Origin: Batillaria attramentaria
Lineage: Eukaryota; Mollusca; Gastropoda; Batillariidae
Reading direction: 5' to 3'
DNA: 64,000 nt
Assembly (NCBI GenBank): GCA_018292915.2
Contig: JACVVK020000168.1
Span: 498,501 to 562,500 of the forward strand
Part shown: piece after piece, positions 31,220 through 42,273 of the stretch
Layout: every line of letters begins with the position of its first letter
Position numbering within the stretch: the stretch's first letter is position 1
Position numbers and translations under genes: made by a program
The notes under the pieces: model-generated
Database searches by the model: none
Seen by the model: the letters and a program-made list of their open reading frames with translations, nothing else
Told to the model about the DNA's origin: nothing

Positions 31220-31457
31220 GCACGGCGAACCTTACCTCGCAGTCAGCGTTGGACATTTTCCACTGAGACACGCACGCACTGTAGCTTGTAGGGGTAAAGT
31301 GTATATTTTCATGGAGCGTTATTCAGCGTTAGTTGTGTCCTGTCATTATTTATATATACTGGTGCAGCCGGCCACCACAGAGATATTAATGTGTTGATTT
31401 TTTTCCTATGGTTGGATCCATGACCCTCGATTACAGGAGAGGGACATGATGACTAAG
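31220..31457. repeat. inverted duplicate of 10635-11195
   Basis: Reverse-complement match to the first-region segment, lacking the MITE at 10702-11037. The junction here reads aacacattaatatctctgtgg (as reverse complement), giving the pre-insertion site. Confidence 0.72.
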
Positions 31458-31743
31458 TTGTGCCTTGAGTGGATCCTTTACTGGCTTTAGACTCCAGAGT
31501 GCAGCCCATTTTAGTGGAGCGGGGAAACTTTCTGTAGCCTATTATACTTATAGTGAAACACAAAACTAGTGATCTTTGCGTGACAAAGGATGGAGCATAT
31601 GAAGTGAAAAAATTGTAAAGTAAATAAAATGTTTGGTACCATTTTGAGAACGGCGGAGGCTGGACAAAATTTACTGTAGCTGCTCGTCAGTTAGTCATGA
31701 TGTCCCTTTCCTGTAATCGAGGGTCATGGATCCAACCATAGGG
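31406..31743. mobile_element. 338-bp MITE with about 54-bp inverted repeats
   Basis: The left end cctatggttggatccatgac continues through ctcgattacaggagaggga, and the right end is its reverse complement with four or five mismatches. The interior has no coding capacity but includes a piece of the 660-bp element (actccagagtgcag). The superfamily is not clear from the ends. Confidence 0.8.
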
Positions 31744-32192
31744 AACTAGAGGAGCAAAGCCTCCTTGGCTCACTTGTGAGATGGGTCAAGGTCATTCAAA
31801 AGAGTATGTTTGTAAAGCTCTTATCTCTAGCCATCCTGAAGTAAGGTGTCTCTTGTGTTCATAGTTCCTAAGAAAACGGCAAATGGCAATATCACTTTTC
31901 TAGATTCTGAGAAAATACCAATGTAAAATTTCCAAACAGACAGCTTTCGTGACCTTGACCTTGGGTCAAGGTCAATCATTATGGTACGTTTTGAAAGGTC
32001 TTATGGCTGTCTATCAGCAGGCCAATTTTGGTGTTTCTGCTTTTTGTAGATTCTGAGAAAAGGCCGCTGTTAAGGTTTACTGCGGACACACCCACACCCA
32101 CCCAGCCACCCACACACACCCACACACACACACAGACGACGGAGGGGTATTACATAGACTCACTTTGTTACACAAGTGAGCCAAAAATCAGG
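31744..32192. mobile_element. inverted-repeat element with TCAAGGTCA blocks, short form
   Basis: Ends ttggctcacttgtg (31765-31778) and cacaagtgagccaa (32171-32184) are exact inverted repeats. The interior contains about two copies of a 150-bp unit with tgaccttgacctt and tcaaggtca, then a shared closing part, tttactgcggacacaccc with CACA runs and cagacgacgg. Confidence 0.72.
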
Positions 32193-32524
32193 TGACCTAT
32201 TTTGGGCCACATCCGTGGGCGTGTGCCAGAGCATAGATAAGTGAGTGCACAGTTTTGTTATGTTGTTTCCATAGTAATGGAAACAACATAATAGGACGGG
32301 CTAAAATTTCCACGTTCATAGGCAAGCATCTGTGGTACAAACGCACGTCACTGCCGATCTCCCGCAGAGACGATTTTGCAAGTGTAACTCTGACAATGAC
32401 GTAAGAAAACGTACGTCATCGATGCTGGCATGTACAGTGCACCGAACGCACTTCTCCTCCTCAGTGAGTGCCGTCTGTGTGGATGTGCGTGTGTGTGTGT
32501 GTGTGTGTGTGAATTGTGTGCGGG

Positions 32525-33105
32525 CCCGTTTCTTCGAAAATACTCAACCGAATGGCTTCAAATTTGGGGTATCCAAATATATCAAAATGTTACATTAGAC
32601 GGTTCAAGCGTGTGATGACTGCTTAAGTGATTTGGGAGTTATCGCCCTTTTGAGACAAGTTGGTTGTCTTTCGTGTACAGGCGTAATATTTATTTAAATC
32701 ACTCAATTTTTTGGCAGTAGATAGCTTGAATACGGACTCTGAATTGACTCACTACTAGAAAATGGTCGCTCTTATAGTTTTCATGTAAACCGAGCCTGAG
32801 TTGACATTGCATGTGAACCCAGTTCAGATGCCTATTTCTCCGAAAATACTGAACCGATCGATTTCAAATTTGGGGTTTCTAAATGAATCAAGATTGTTGA
32901 ATAGAAGGCCCGATCCAGGTACGATTGCACACATGATTTGCGAGTTATCGCCCTTTCAGAAAAAGTGGCTTTCTGGCGTTTAAAGGCGTAATATTTACCT
33001 AAACCACTCCATTTTTTGGACATAGATAGCATGAATACGGACTCTCAACTAAGTGAATTTTGGAGGTTGTCGCTTTTATACTTTTGGCGTAAGCCGTACC
33101 TGATG
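32525..33105. repeat. two-unit tandem repeat, about 290 bp each
   Basis: 32525-32790 and 32815-33105 share ccgaaaatactgaaccgat-like, gagttatcgccctttt, ggcgtaatattta and gaatacggactct in the same order. Diverged by perhaps a fifth of positions. No coding frame is shared. Confidence 0.72.
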
Positions 33106-33190
33106 AAAGTGCTGGTGAACACACTTTAGATCTCAAAATCGCTCCTACTATACATAGATAATGAGCCTGGGGTGCCATAAAAAATATACA

Positions 33191-34309
33191 AAACTAGAGA
33201 GGCAAAAGCCTCCATGGCTCCCTTGTGACATGGGTCAAGGTCATTCAAAAGAGTATGTTTGTAAAAAATCTTACCACTATCTATCATCAAGCCAAGTAAG
33301 GTGTCTCTGGTGTTCTTAGTTCCTGGCAATATTACACTTTTCCCCAAAACTGACTATATGGCCTTGACCTTGGGCCAAGGTCATTCAAATAAGATGTCTA
33401 TCATTACACCAAGTTGGATGCCTCTAGTATTTGTAGTTTCTCCAAAGACGGTAATATTGAAATTGACAACAGACAGCTTTAATGACCTTGACTCAAAGTC
33501 AAGGTCATTTAAAGTGGTATGGGTATATAGTTCTTATCAATGTCTATTAGCATGGCAAGTTTGGCGCCTCTGCTGTTTGTTGTTTCTGAGAAAATGGCAA
33601 TGTTACGGTTTCACAAAAATAGCTTGTACGGCCTTGACCTTGACACAAGGCTATTGAATACATGTATATCTGTTAAGTTCTTATCAATGTCTATCACCAT
33701 ATAAAGTTTAAAACCTCTGTTTTTTGTAGATTCCAAGAAAATGCCAATGCAAAATTTTAAAACAGACAGCTTTAGTGGCCTTGACCTTGAGTCAAGGTCA
33801 TTCAACATGATATATTTTGAAAGGTCTTACGGCTGTCTATAGGCATGCCAAGTTTGGTGCCTCTGCTTTTTGTAGATTCTGAGAAAATGCCCATGTTAAG
33901 GTTTTCTTCGGAAATGCGGAAAATAACTTGTCTGACCTTGACCTTCACACAAGGCCATTGAATACATGTATATCTGTAAAGTTCTTATCAATGTCTATCA
34001 TCATGCAAAGTTCAAAACCTCTGGCATTTGTAGACTCCAAGAAAATGCCTATGTAAAATTTTCAAACAGACAGCTTTAGTGACCTTGACCTTGAGTCAAG
34101 GTCATTCAAAATTATATATTTTGAAAGGTCTTATGGCTGTCTATCGGTATGCCAAGTTTGGTGACTCTGCTCTTTGTAGATTCTGAGAAAATGCCAATGT
34201 TAAGGTTTACTGCGGACACACCCACAGACACACACACACACACACACAGACAGACGACGGAGGGTTACAACATAGACTCCCATTGTTACACAAGGGAGCC
34301 AAAAATTAG
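33191..34309. mobile_element. inverted-repeat element with TCAAGGTCA blocks, long form
   Basis: Same opening and closing sequence as 31744-32192, but with about seven 120-155 bp internal units. Its ends are tggctcccttgtg (33215-33227) and cacaagggagcca (34289-34301). Each unit has a gaccttgacctt...tcaaggtcatt core and a gtctatcatcatgcaaagtt-like remainder. Confidence 0.75.
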
Positions 34310-34454
34310 AAAAATTCACTGCAGCCGTTATCGTCAGTTGACCCGAAAATTTGTACTCACAGCACATTTCCTCTACAAGCCACACGCCTCACAAACATCG
34401 AAGAAGAGACGCACGCGCACTGACGTAAAGTAAGTGCGTCATGTTTGATTGACG

Positions 34455-34830
34455 TGATGCTGTTTTTTCTTGGGGGTGTCTCGCCACTTTCTTTCCGAAT
34501 TCCTGTTTGGAGACGTGGTGTATTTTACTTCTACTATGTCGCCATCTTCGTGCAATCGCAGAGAAGACACGGGATACAACAGAATACAACTCCAATACTT
34601 TATGAACAGAATATGCACGGAGAACAAATTCATGAAAGAAGAAGAACCCAGAACGCTGTGCAGGGCTGCTTACGTACTGAACAGGTCAGATCTAGAACAT
34701 TTCTCAACTTACTGGAAGGTTCGAAATCTTTCCAAGGTGACGTAATCTACTGACGTTACTGCACCAGCATGTTCTGGGATGGTCTAGAAATTATTTTGCA
34801 TCGAAATGCAGTATCTTTTCGCGATCTCTA
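34455..34830 (-). mobile_element. solo LTR of the gypsy family, copy 1
   Basis: About 375 bp matching the LTR at 14490-15369 without its MITE. It contains the same polyadenylation-signal block and ends cgcgatctctacaac. A 5-bp ttgac occurs at both flanks, consistent with a target duplication. No internal gypsy sequence is attached. Confidence 0.72.
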
Positions 34831-34904
34831 CAACTTGACATGTGGAAAGCGGGAATTTCAGTGGGTTTCGTTTTTGCCACTGACTCACACTCAGAAGCAT
34901 AATG

Positions 34905-35702
34905 CAAAGATCTTGGAAACATAAAGATAGTTCACTTACCTCCCTTTGAGGGACAACGCGTAAGAGTTGTCTGCGCGCATTAGCGCGCATCCCGCAGATC
35001 TACGCAGTAATGGCAGAAAGCCAGAAACCACGCAAAAATTCGGGCGTGCAATGGTGTGCAGCGCCGAATTGCTGTCAGAAGCGAACACCAGGAACGGGAA
35101 AACCTTTCTGTAGATTTCCCCCTTGAAAAATAGAGGTAGGTATGCCTACGATATCGAAGTTGGAGCCAAGATCGGTATCGAAGTTGGAGCCAAGATTATG
35201 TTTTCTCCCAAACATAACACATAGCATCACACGTGAAAACCAAAATCGCCGCATCCACGACGTGTGACTGGCGTAAATTTAGTATAGAATCCGCATGCTT
35301 GTAAAAAGTCTGTTTGTTTGACCCAACCCTACACTAGCCGCCGTAAAACATTTTAAGAAAATAAACAAAAACGAAGATGTCAGCGACTGACAGGTGGTCT
35401 CCCCCCATATATTTCGCATGTGTTTTAGGCCTATGGAAAACATAAGTACTCTCAAAGTTCCGGAGGACGAACGAAAGATCTAGTTTGGCTTTCACTGCTG
35501 TACGTAGGCTACGCAGTGCATTTCGTTCGATGTGTTCAAGTAAAACTAGTACGGAACACAGAAAGATCGAATGTGCGAGAGATCCAAAGATGGACGCATC
35601 CGCTGAATACTTCCTGCTAACTCTGCGACCGACGATCCAGCAGATTCTATGTTGTGATATGGTTTTACAATGGTTAGAATGAAGTTCAGCCGGATGATTT
35701 TG

Positions 35703-35734
<32 letters not shown>

Positions 35735-36164
35735 TCTGAATTTAGATGCAGGTAGACGCTAGCACAATTTAAGTCACCGTGATTTGTAAAGTTGTCAGGG
35801 AAAAAATTACGCTGTATCTGCGTCAGCCGCGTGTGTTTACTGTTAGTTTACACTGCATGCACACGTACCACTTGAGGTCTTTTTTTTTTTTTTTTGACAA
35901 GAAAGCGAAAAAAAAAATGTTTGTTTTTCAACAGGAATACCAAAAGAAGTATTTCCCCGTTTATATTTGTCTGTTATTTGAACAATTCGGCGCAGAACAC
36001 AATTGCATGCTTTTGTGATCGCTTTCCACTTTCCGCCATGCTGTCACTATAGGGGCCAGATCTAGGATGCGCGCCAATGCGGGCAGACAACTCTTCGCGT
36101 TGTCCCGCTATATGTCTCTCTTACGAGGGCAGGAGTGACGCGTCTTTCTGATTCCAAGGTCTTT
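34905..36164 (+). mobile_element. THAP-bearing P-like transposon, copy 2
   Basis: Complete with both ends. The left caaagatcttggaaaca and right tgattccaaggtcttt belong to imperfect inverted repeats of about 100 bp that include ggacaacgcg, agagttgtctgc and attagcgcgcatcc. An exact 8-bp flank, gcataatg, lies at 34897-34904 and 36165-36172. The interior holds a dead THAP start (35010-35126), a GT array at 35706-35733 and no transposase. A THAP domain plus an 8-bp duplication suits the P superfamily; non-autonomous. Confidence 0.82.
35010..35126 (+). pseudogene. THAP zinc-finger start, 38 codons
   Basis: As at 11547, but ending KPFCRFPP before the stop. The extra Cys is not at a recognised THAP ligand position that I can confirm. 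Confidence 0.62.
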
Positions 36165-36612
36165 GCATAATGTGTGTGTGTGTGTGTGTGTAGGGGGAGG
36201 GGGGTGCGTGCGTGCGCGCGCAAGCGCGCGTCTAAGGCGAGAGAGAGAGAGAGAGGGTCTCTTCTCCGATACCAGTAAGCAATCGTCTGTCAGTCAGGTC
36301 TGCGGGAAGTAACTCTGTCAAAGGGGAACGACTTTATTACAAGAATTCATTCACCCATGTAGAACCTCGCATACGCCAACAAGTTGTGACGTCAACCAGC
36401 TAGGCGAGCTCACACGACCTCATGTGTTTGGGTTTTTGCAAGTGCATAGAGGCACGATAAGGGTTTTCAGTACTTTCTTTATGTCAGCATGCTTGATGTC
36501 AGAGAGCTTGCGTTCCGGCGTGTGCGCGCGGGCTGCATACATGACACAACGACTACGACTGTGACTACAGCAGATCATTGAATGGAAACAACATATTGGG
36601 CTGGTGGCCATC

Positions 36613-36787
36613 TTTTTTTTTCCGCGCCGTGTATGTCAGTACGTCCGCAGAGTTACCTTTTGCTTGTTTGTTGAAGTTATGTCCCATTTGTTTATGTCCT
36701 GAAGAAGGCGTAAGCCGAAACGTCGACCTGTGCCGTCCTTTGTCAAAGTTAAGTGGTTTCTGTCCCTTTTATGTCGCTTTTATTTGG
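36613..36787. other. spacer with Penelope-like terminal sequence
   Basis: Unrelated to the duplicated units around it. Contains ctgaagaaggcgtaagccga followed by aacgtcg, a sequence widely found at the ends of Penelope-like retroelements, and cctttgtcaaagttaagtgg. Confidence 0.5.
36699..36724 (+). ncRNA. degenerate hammerhead-ribozyme-like motif
   Basis: ctgaaga, then a 3-bp stem with a GTAA loop (ggc gtaa gcc), then gaaac. This follows the hammerhead core CUGAUGA-stem II-GAAA except for A in place of the invariant U. Such motifs are known in Penelope-like elements. With that change, cleavage is doubtful. Confidence 0.4.
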
Positions 36788-36789
36788 TT

Positions 36790-37168
36790 GACGTGATGCT
36801 GTTTTTTCTTGGGGGTGTCTCGCCACTTTCTTTCCGAATTCCTCTGTTTGGAGACGTGGTGTATTTTACTTCTACTATGTCGCCATCTTCGTGCAATCGC
36901 AGAGAAGACACGGGATACAACAGAATACAACTCCAATACTTTATGAACAGAATATGCACGGAGAACAAATTCGTGAAAGAAGAAGAACCCAGAACGCTGT
37001 GCAGGGCTGCTTACGTACTGAACAGGTCAGATCTAGAACATTTCTCAACTTACTGGAAGGTTCGATATCTTTCCAAGGTGACGTAATCTACTGACGTTAC
37101 TGCACCAGCATGTTCTGGGATGGTCTAGAAATTATTTTGCATCGAAATGCAGTATCTTTTCGCGATCT
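36790..37168 (-). mobile_element. solo LTR of the gypsy family, copy 2
   Basis: Nearly identical to 34455-34830, including the ttgac right flank. It reached this position by tandem duplication. Confidence 0.72.
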
Positions 37169-37244
37169 CTACAACTTGACATGTGGAAAGCGGGAATTTC
37201 AGTGGGTTTCGTTTTTGCCACTGACTCACACTCAGAAGCATAAT

Positions 37245-38065
37245 GCAAAGATCTTGGAAACATAAAGATAGTTCACTTACCTCCCTTTGAGGGACAACGC
37301 GTAAGAGTTGTCTGCGCGCATTAGCGCGCATCCCGCAGATCTACGCAGTAATGGCAGTATGGCAGAAAGCCAGAAACCACGCAAAAATTCGGGCGTGCAA
37401 TGGTGTGCAGCGCCGAATTGCTGTCAGAAGCGAACACCAGGAACGGGAAAACCTTTCTGTAGATTTCCCCCTTAAAAAATAGAGGTAGGTATGCCTACGA
37501 TATCGAAGTTGGAGCCAAGATCGGTATCGAATTGGAGCCAAGATTATGTTTTCTCCCAAACATAACACATAGCATCACACGTGAAAACCAAAATCGCCGC
37601 ATCCACGACGTGTGACTGGCGTAAATTTAGTATAGAATCCGCATGCTTGTAAAAAGTCTGTTTGTTTGACCCAATCCTACACTAGCCGCCGTAAAACATT
37701 TTAAGAAAATAAACAAAAACGAAGATGTCAGCGACTGACAGGTGGTCTCCCCCCATATATTTCGCATGTGTTTTAGGCCTATGGAAAACATAAGTACTCT
37801 CAAAGTTCCGGAGGACGAACGAAAGATCTAGTTTGGCTTTCACTGCTGTACGTAGGCTACGCAGTGCATTTCGTTCGATGTGTTCAAGTAAAACTAGCAC
37901 GGAACACAGAAAGATCGAATGTGCGAGAGATCCAAAGATGGACGCATCCGCTGAATACTTCCTGCTAACTCAGCATTAATCATATCTGCGACCGACAATC
38001 CAGCAGATTCTATGTTGTGATATGGTTTTACAATGGTTAGAATGAAGTTCAGCCGGATGATTATG

Positions 38066-38101
<36 letters not shown>

Positions 38102-38366
38102 CAGTGCAACGTGCCGCTAGCACAGTTCAAGTCAACGTTATTTGTAAAGTTTTAAAAAAAAAACACCACCGCCAACAAAACAACAAAAACAACACCAAAA
38201 CCTGATGTCTGCGCCTGCCACGTGTGTTTACTGCTGTTTGTTTACACTGCATGCAAACCTCTTGATTTTTAAGAAAAGAGTTCTGTACATACCTACAGAT
38301 TTCCCCCCAACAGTATGTGAACTGGAACAAGTGCCGATGAACGTACCTGCCGCCGTATGAGTGACA

Positions 38367-38410
<44 letters not shown>

Positions 38411-38851
38411 CTGAATTTAGATGCAGGTAGACGCTAGCACAATTTAAGTCACCGTGATTTGTAAAGTTGTCAGGGAAAAACAAAAATTACGCTGTATCTG
38501 CGTTAGCCGCGTGTGTTTACTGTTAGTTTACACTGCATGCACACGTACCACTTGAGGTCTTCTTTTTTTTTTTTGACAAGAAAGCGAAAAAAAAAAATGT
38601 TTGTTTTTCAACAGGAATACCAAAAGAAGTATTTCCCCGTTTATATTTGTCTGTTATTTGAACAATTCGGCGCAGAACACAATTGCATGCCCGGCTTTTG
38701 TGATCGCTTTCCACTTTCCGCCATGCTGTCACTATAGGGGCCAGATCTAGGATGCGCGCTAATGCGGGCAGACAACTCTTCGCGTTGTCCCGCTATATAT
38801 GTCTCTGTTACGAGGGCAGGAGTGACGCGTCTTTCTGATTCCAAGGTCTTT
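37245..38851 (+). mobile_element. THAP-bearing P-like transposon, copy 3
   Basis: The most complete copy, about 1607 bp, with both ends, the dead THAP start at 37359-37475 (stop TAA instead of TGA) and two GT arrays (38070-38098 and 38370-38409). It has the same gcataatg flanks as copy 2, so both descend from one insertion. Confidence 0.83.
37359..37475 (+). pseudogene. THAP zinc-finger start, 38 codons
   Basis: As at 35010, with a different stop codon from one base change. Confidence 0.62.
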
Positions 38852-39544
38852 GCATAATGTGTGTGTGTGTGTAGGGGGGGGGGGGGTGCGTGCGTGCGCG
38901 CGCAAGCGCGCGTCTAAGGCGAGAGAGAGAGAGAGAGAGGGTCTCTTCTCTGATACCAGTAAGCAATCGTCTGTCAGTCAGGTCTGCGGGAAGTAACTCT
39001 GTCAAAGGGGAACGACTTTATTACAAGAATTCATTCACCCATGTAGAACCTCGCATACGCCAACAAGTTGTGACGTCAACCAGCTAGGCGAGCTCACACG
39101 ACCTCATGTGTTTGGGTTTTTGCAAGTGCATAGAGGCACGATAAGGGTTTTCAGGACTTTCTTTATGTCAGCATGCTTGATGTCAGAGAGCTTGCGTTCC
39201 GGCGTGTGCGCGCGGGCTGCATACATGACACAACGACTACGACTGTGACTACAGCATGTCATTGAATGGAAACAACATATTGGGCTGGTGGCCATCTTGT
39301 TTACGGGGTGGGGGAAGGACGCCACACCGGCAGAGTATGTAAATTACGGTTTCCAGGCTTCATGTTAGGCATGCAGCTTGCGGACATGTGTTGCCTCTGG
39401 GAACCATTGTGGGTTTTGGTTTGCAAAAATGTTTTCGAGGGCCTTTGCTGCCTCACATTTGCAGGAGCCAGAGAGCAGCAAGAAGTTGTATTCTGTGACC
39501 TGATGCACCGGTTCGGTTCCTTCGCCGGGTCGGGATTGGTTGGT

Positions 39545-39857
39545 TAGCTGGGGTTTACCGTCCCACGCCACAAAGAGGTGACTGGACTGGAGACGGCCCT
39601 ATGGGACAGGAGCTTATTGGCGAGGGGATAGCTACCCTAACTGAACAGTCCATTCCAGTCAGACTGCTGTTTCGGCCACGTTTTTATGTATCCTTGACTG
39701 TAGTGGACGCGTTACGCAAACAGATCCAGTTCACAGTCAGAGGAAGCGGGGCAACGTGAAAAAAGGCCCGTACAGATGTTTGGCCCCTGTCGGGATTCGA
39801 ACCTGGGACCTTTCGATCTCGAGTCCTACGCTCAAACCGCTGAACCACCGACTCCCC
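39545..39857 (-). mobile_element. tRNA-derived SINE, family S4
   Basis: The minus-strand head has a tRNA-like A box (gtggttcagcggtttgagc) and B box (ggttcgaatcccgac), ending gcccctgtcgggattcgaac on the plus strand. A body of about 220 bp follows with ttagctggggtttaccgtcc. The head differs from S1-S3, and this is the only copy here. Confidence 0.68.
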
Positions 39858-39904
39858 CTTTTCGATAGGGATAACCAGCGGTGTCTAAGACAGACGAGAT
39901 CATT

Positions 39905-39942
39905 TCAGAGAGAGAGAGAGAAGTGGGGGGGGGGGGGGGGGT
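39905..39942. repeat. GA and poly-G tracts
   Basis: A (GA)n run then a G run of about 18. Confidence 0.85.
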
Positions 39943-40160
39943 AAAGGGAAGGGGTGGGTGGGAATAAAAGGCCAGCAGCGCCCTTTTGACACACTAAAGA
40001 AACTGGGGTTAAATCACTTTTGTAACGGCGTAAAATCACACGGTTAAGTTTCATGCAGATTTTCACTCGTATTCGACTCCTAAGCTCTTCTCAAGCATTC
40101 TTGTAAGAGTTGTCTGCGCGCATTAGCGCAGATCCCGCAGATCTACGCGGTAATGGCAGT

Positions 40161-40277
40161 ATGGCAGAAAGCCCGAAACCACGCAAAAATTCGGACATGC
40201 AATGGTGTTCAGTGCCGAATTGCTGTCAGAAGCGAACACCAGGAACGGGAAAACCTTTCTTTAGATTTCCCCCTTGA
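40161..40277 (+). pseudogene. THAP zinc-finger start, 38 codons
   Basis: The most diverged copy: MAESPKPRKNSDMQWCSVPN, then CCQKRTPGTGKPFFRFPP and a stop. Confidence 0.6.
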
Positions 40278-40846
40278 AAAAAAGAGGTAGGTATGCCTAC
40301 GATATCGAAGTTGGAGCCAAGATCGGTATCGAAGTTGGAGCCAAGATTATGTTTTCTCCCAAACCTAACACACAGCATCACACATGAAAACCAAAATTGC
40401 CGCATCCACATGTGACTGGCATGAATTTAGTATAGAATCCGCATGCTTGTAAAAAGTCTCTTTTTGTTTGACCCAACCCTACACTAGCCGCGGTAAAACA
40501 AAAACGAAGATGTCAGCGACTGACAGGTGGTCTCCCCCATATATTTCGCTATGAAAAACGTAAGTATTTTAAAAGTTCCGGAGAACGAACGAAAGATCTA
40601 GTTTGGCTTTCACTGCTGTACGTAGGCTACGTAGTGCATTTCGTTCGATGTCAGTGTTCAAGCAAAACTAGTACGGAACACAGAAAGATCGAATAGCTGT
40701 GCGGGAGATCCAAAGATGGTCCGGACGCATCCGCTGAATACTTCCTACTCTCAGCATTAATCATATCTGCGACCGACGATCCAGCAGAATCAATGTTGTG
40801 ATATGGTTTTACAATGGATAGAATGAAGTTCAGCCGGATGATTTTG

Positions 40847-40851
<5 letters not shown>

Positions 40852-40934
<83 letters not shown>
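40852..40934. repeat. (GT)n microsatellite
   Basis: About 41 GT units with one interruption. Confidence 0.95.
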
Positions 40935-40936
<2 letters not shown>

Positions 40937-41201
40937 ATCAGTGCAACTTGCCGCTAGTACAGGTTAAGTCAACGTTATTTGTAAAGTGAAAAATAATACA
41001 CCACCGCCAACAAAACAACAAAAACAACACCAAACACTGATGTCTGCGCCTGCCACGTGTGTTTACTGCTGTTTGTTTACACTGCATGCAAACCTCTTGA
41101 TTTTTTAGAAAATAGTTCTGAACATACCTACAGATTTCCCCCCAACAGTATGTGAACTGGAAAAAGTGCCGAAGAACGTACCTGCCGCCGTATGAGTGAC
41201 A

Positions 41202-41244
<43 letters not shown>

Positions 41245-41612
41245 GATGCAGCTAGCCGCTAGCACAGTTTAAGTCACCGTGATTTGTAAAGTTGTCCGGA
41301 AAAAAAATTACGCTGTAGTTGCGTCAGCCGCGCGTGTTTACTGTTTGTTTACACTGCATGCACACATACTACTTGAGGTCTTTTTTTTTTTTTTTTAAAC
41401 AAGAAAGCGGGGGAAAAATGGTTGTTTTTCAACAGGAATACCAAAAGAAGTATTTCCCCGTTTATATTTGTCTGTTATTTGAACAATTCGGCGCAGAACA
41501 CAATTGCAAGCCTGGCTTTTGTGATCGCTTTCCACTTTCCGCCATGCTGTCACTATAGGGGCCAGATCTAGCGCGCTAATGCGGGCAGGCAACTCCTCGC
41601 GTTGTCCCGCTA

Positions 41613-42273
41613 GACTCCAGAGTGCAGTCCCTTTTCGGCGGGGCGTGAAAATGTGACTGCTTACACCCAGCGCCATTTTCAAAAATGGCGAATTTTCTTT
41701 AGAAAAGCGAAGACTTGTGTGTCATATGATTCGATTTGAAACGAAGTCTTGAATATCCGACCACTTTTCGTTTGGGCAAAATCTTTTCCAGCGGACAATT
41801 ATTGCTGCGCTTTGATGGCACTGTTTACGTGGTACACTGATCCAACGGATGTGAGTAAACGGCAAGGGGGTTGCACTCTGACAGGCCAAGGTGTTGCACT
41901 CTGCAGGCAAGTATTATTGCACAGTGCAGACGATCACGTACCTGCCTTGTGGTGGAATAAGAGACGATTACAAAAGCATACACACCCGTGCTCTAGGACT
42001 GAATGTAATAATAGATCTGTCCATTCAGACAGAGACATGTTATGTATGTCTCTGATTCAGAAACACGCCTACTTTCACTCTGAAGACAGCCTGCCATCAC
42101 TTGCGCCACTGAGGATCCCTCTGGGTTCAAAGCTGGTCAAGGATGACATAGTGCGCGACCTTGTGTTTGAGAGCACCGAGACAATTTAGGCCCGTCACGG
42201 TAGCGCAGTGAGCGCCATTTCCCCACCGTGCACAGAGGTACTTTCCACTGAAAGACTCTGTGCCCCAGAGAGT
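41613..42273. mobile_element. 660-bp element, copy 2
   Basis: Flanked by an exact 12-bp direct repeat, gttgtcccgcta, at 41601-41612 and 42274-42285. A frame of 146 codons (41749-42189) is open here but not in copy 1 over its whole length, and it has no known family. Confidence 0.75.

Larger units (their letters stand above)
34452..36612. repeat. tandem duplication, unit 1
   Basis: Solo LTR, P-like transposon copy 2, a GA/GT-rich stretch and a block ending ttgggctggtggccatc. Repeated at 36788-39298 with a longer transposon. The copies are separated by about 175 bp of unrelated DNA. Confidence 0.88.
36788..39298. repeat. tandem duplication, unit 2
   Basis: Second copy of 34452-36612. It differs mainly by an extra roughly 340-bp segment in the transposon (about 38060-38400) that copy 2 has lost between two GT arrays. 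Confidence 0.88.

Noticed and set aside
33191..34309. CRISPR-like regular repeats
   Set aside because: Units are 120-155 bp, diverged and without unique spacers, in an animal genome; they are internal repeats of a mobile element.
38890..39087. Arg/Glu-rich frame near 38.9 kb and similar ones on both strands
   Set aside because: Produced by GA and GC-rich microsatellite sequence.
41749..42189. 146-codon frame inside the 660-bp element
   Set aside because: The other copy at 23395-24048 is open only in part (23625-23963), and no domain is recognisable.
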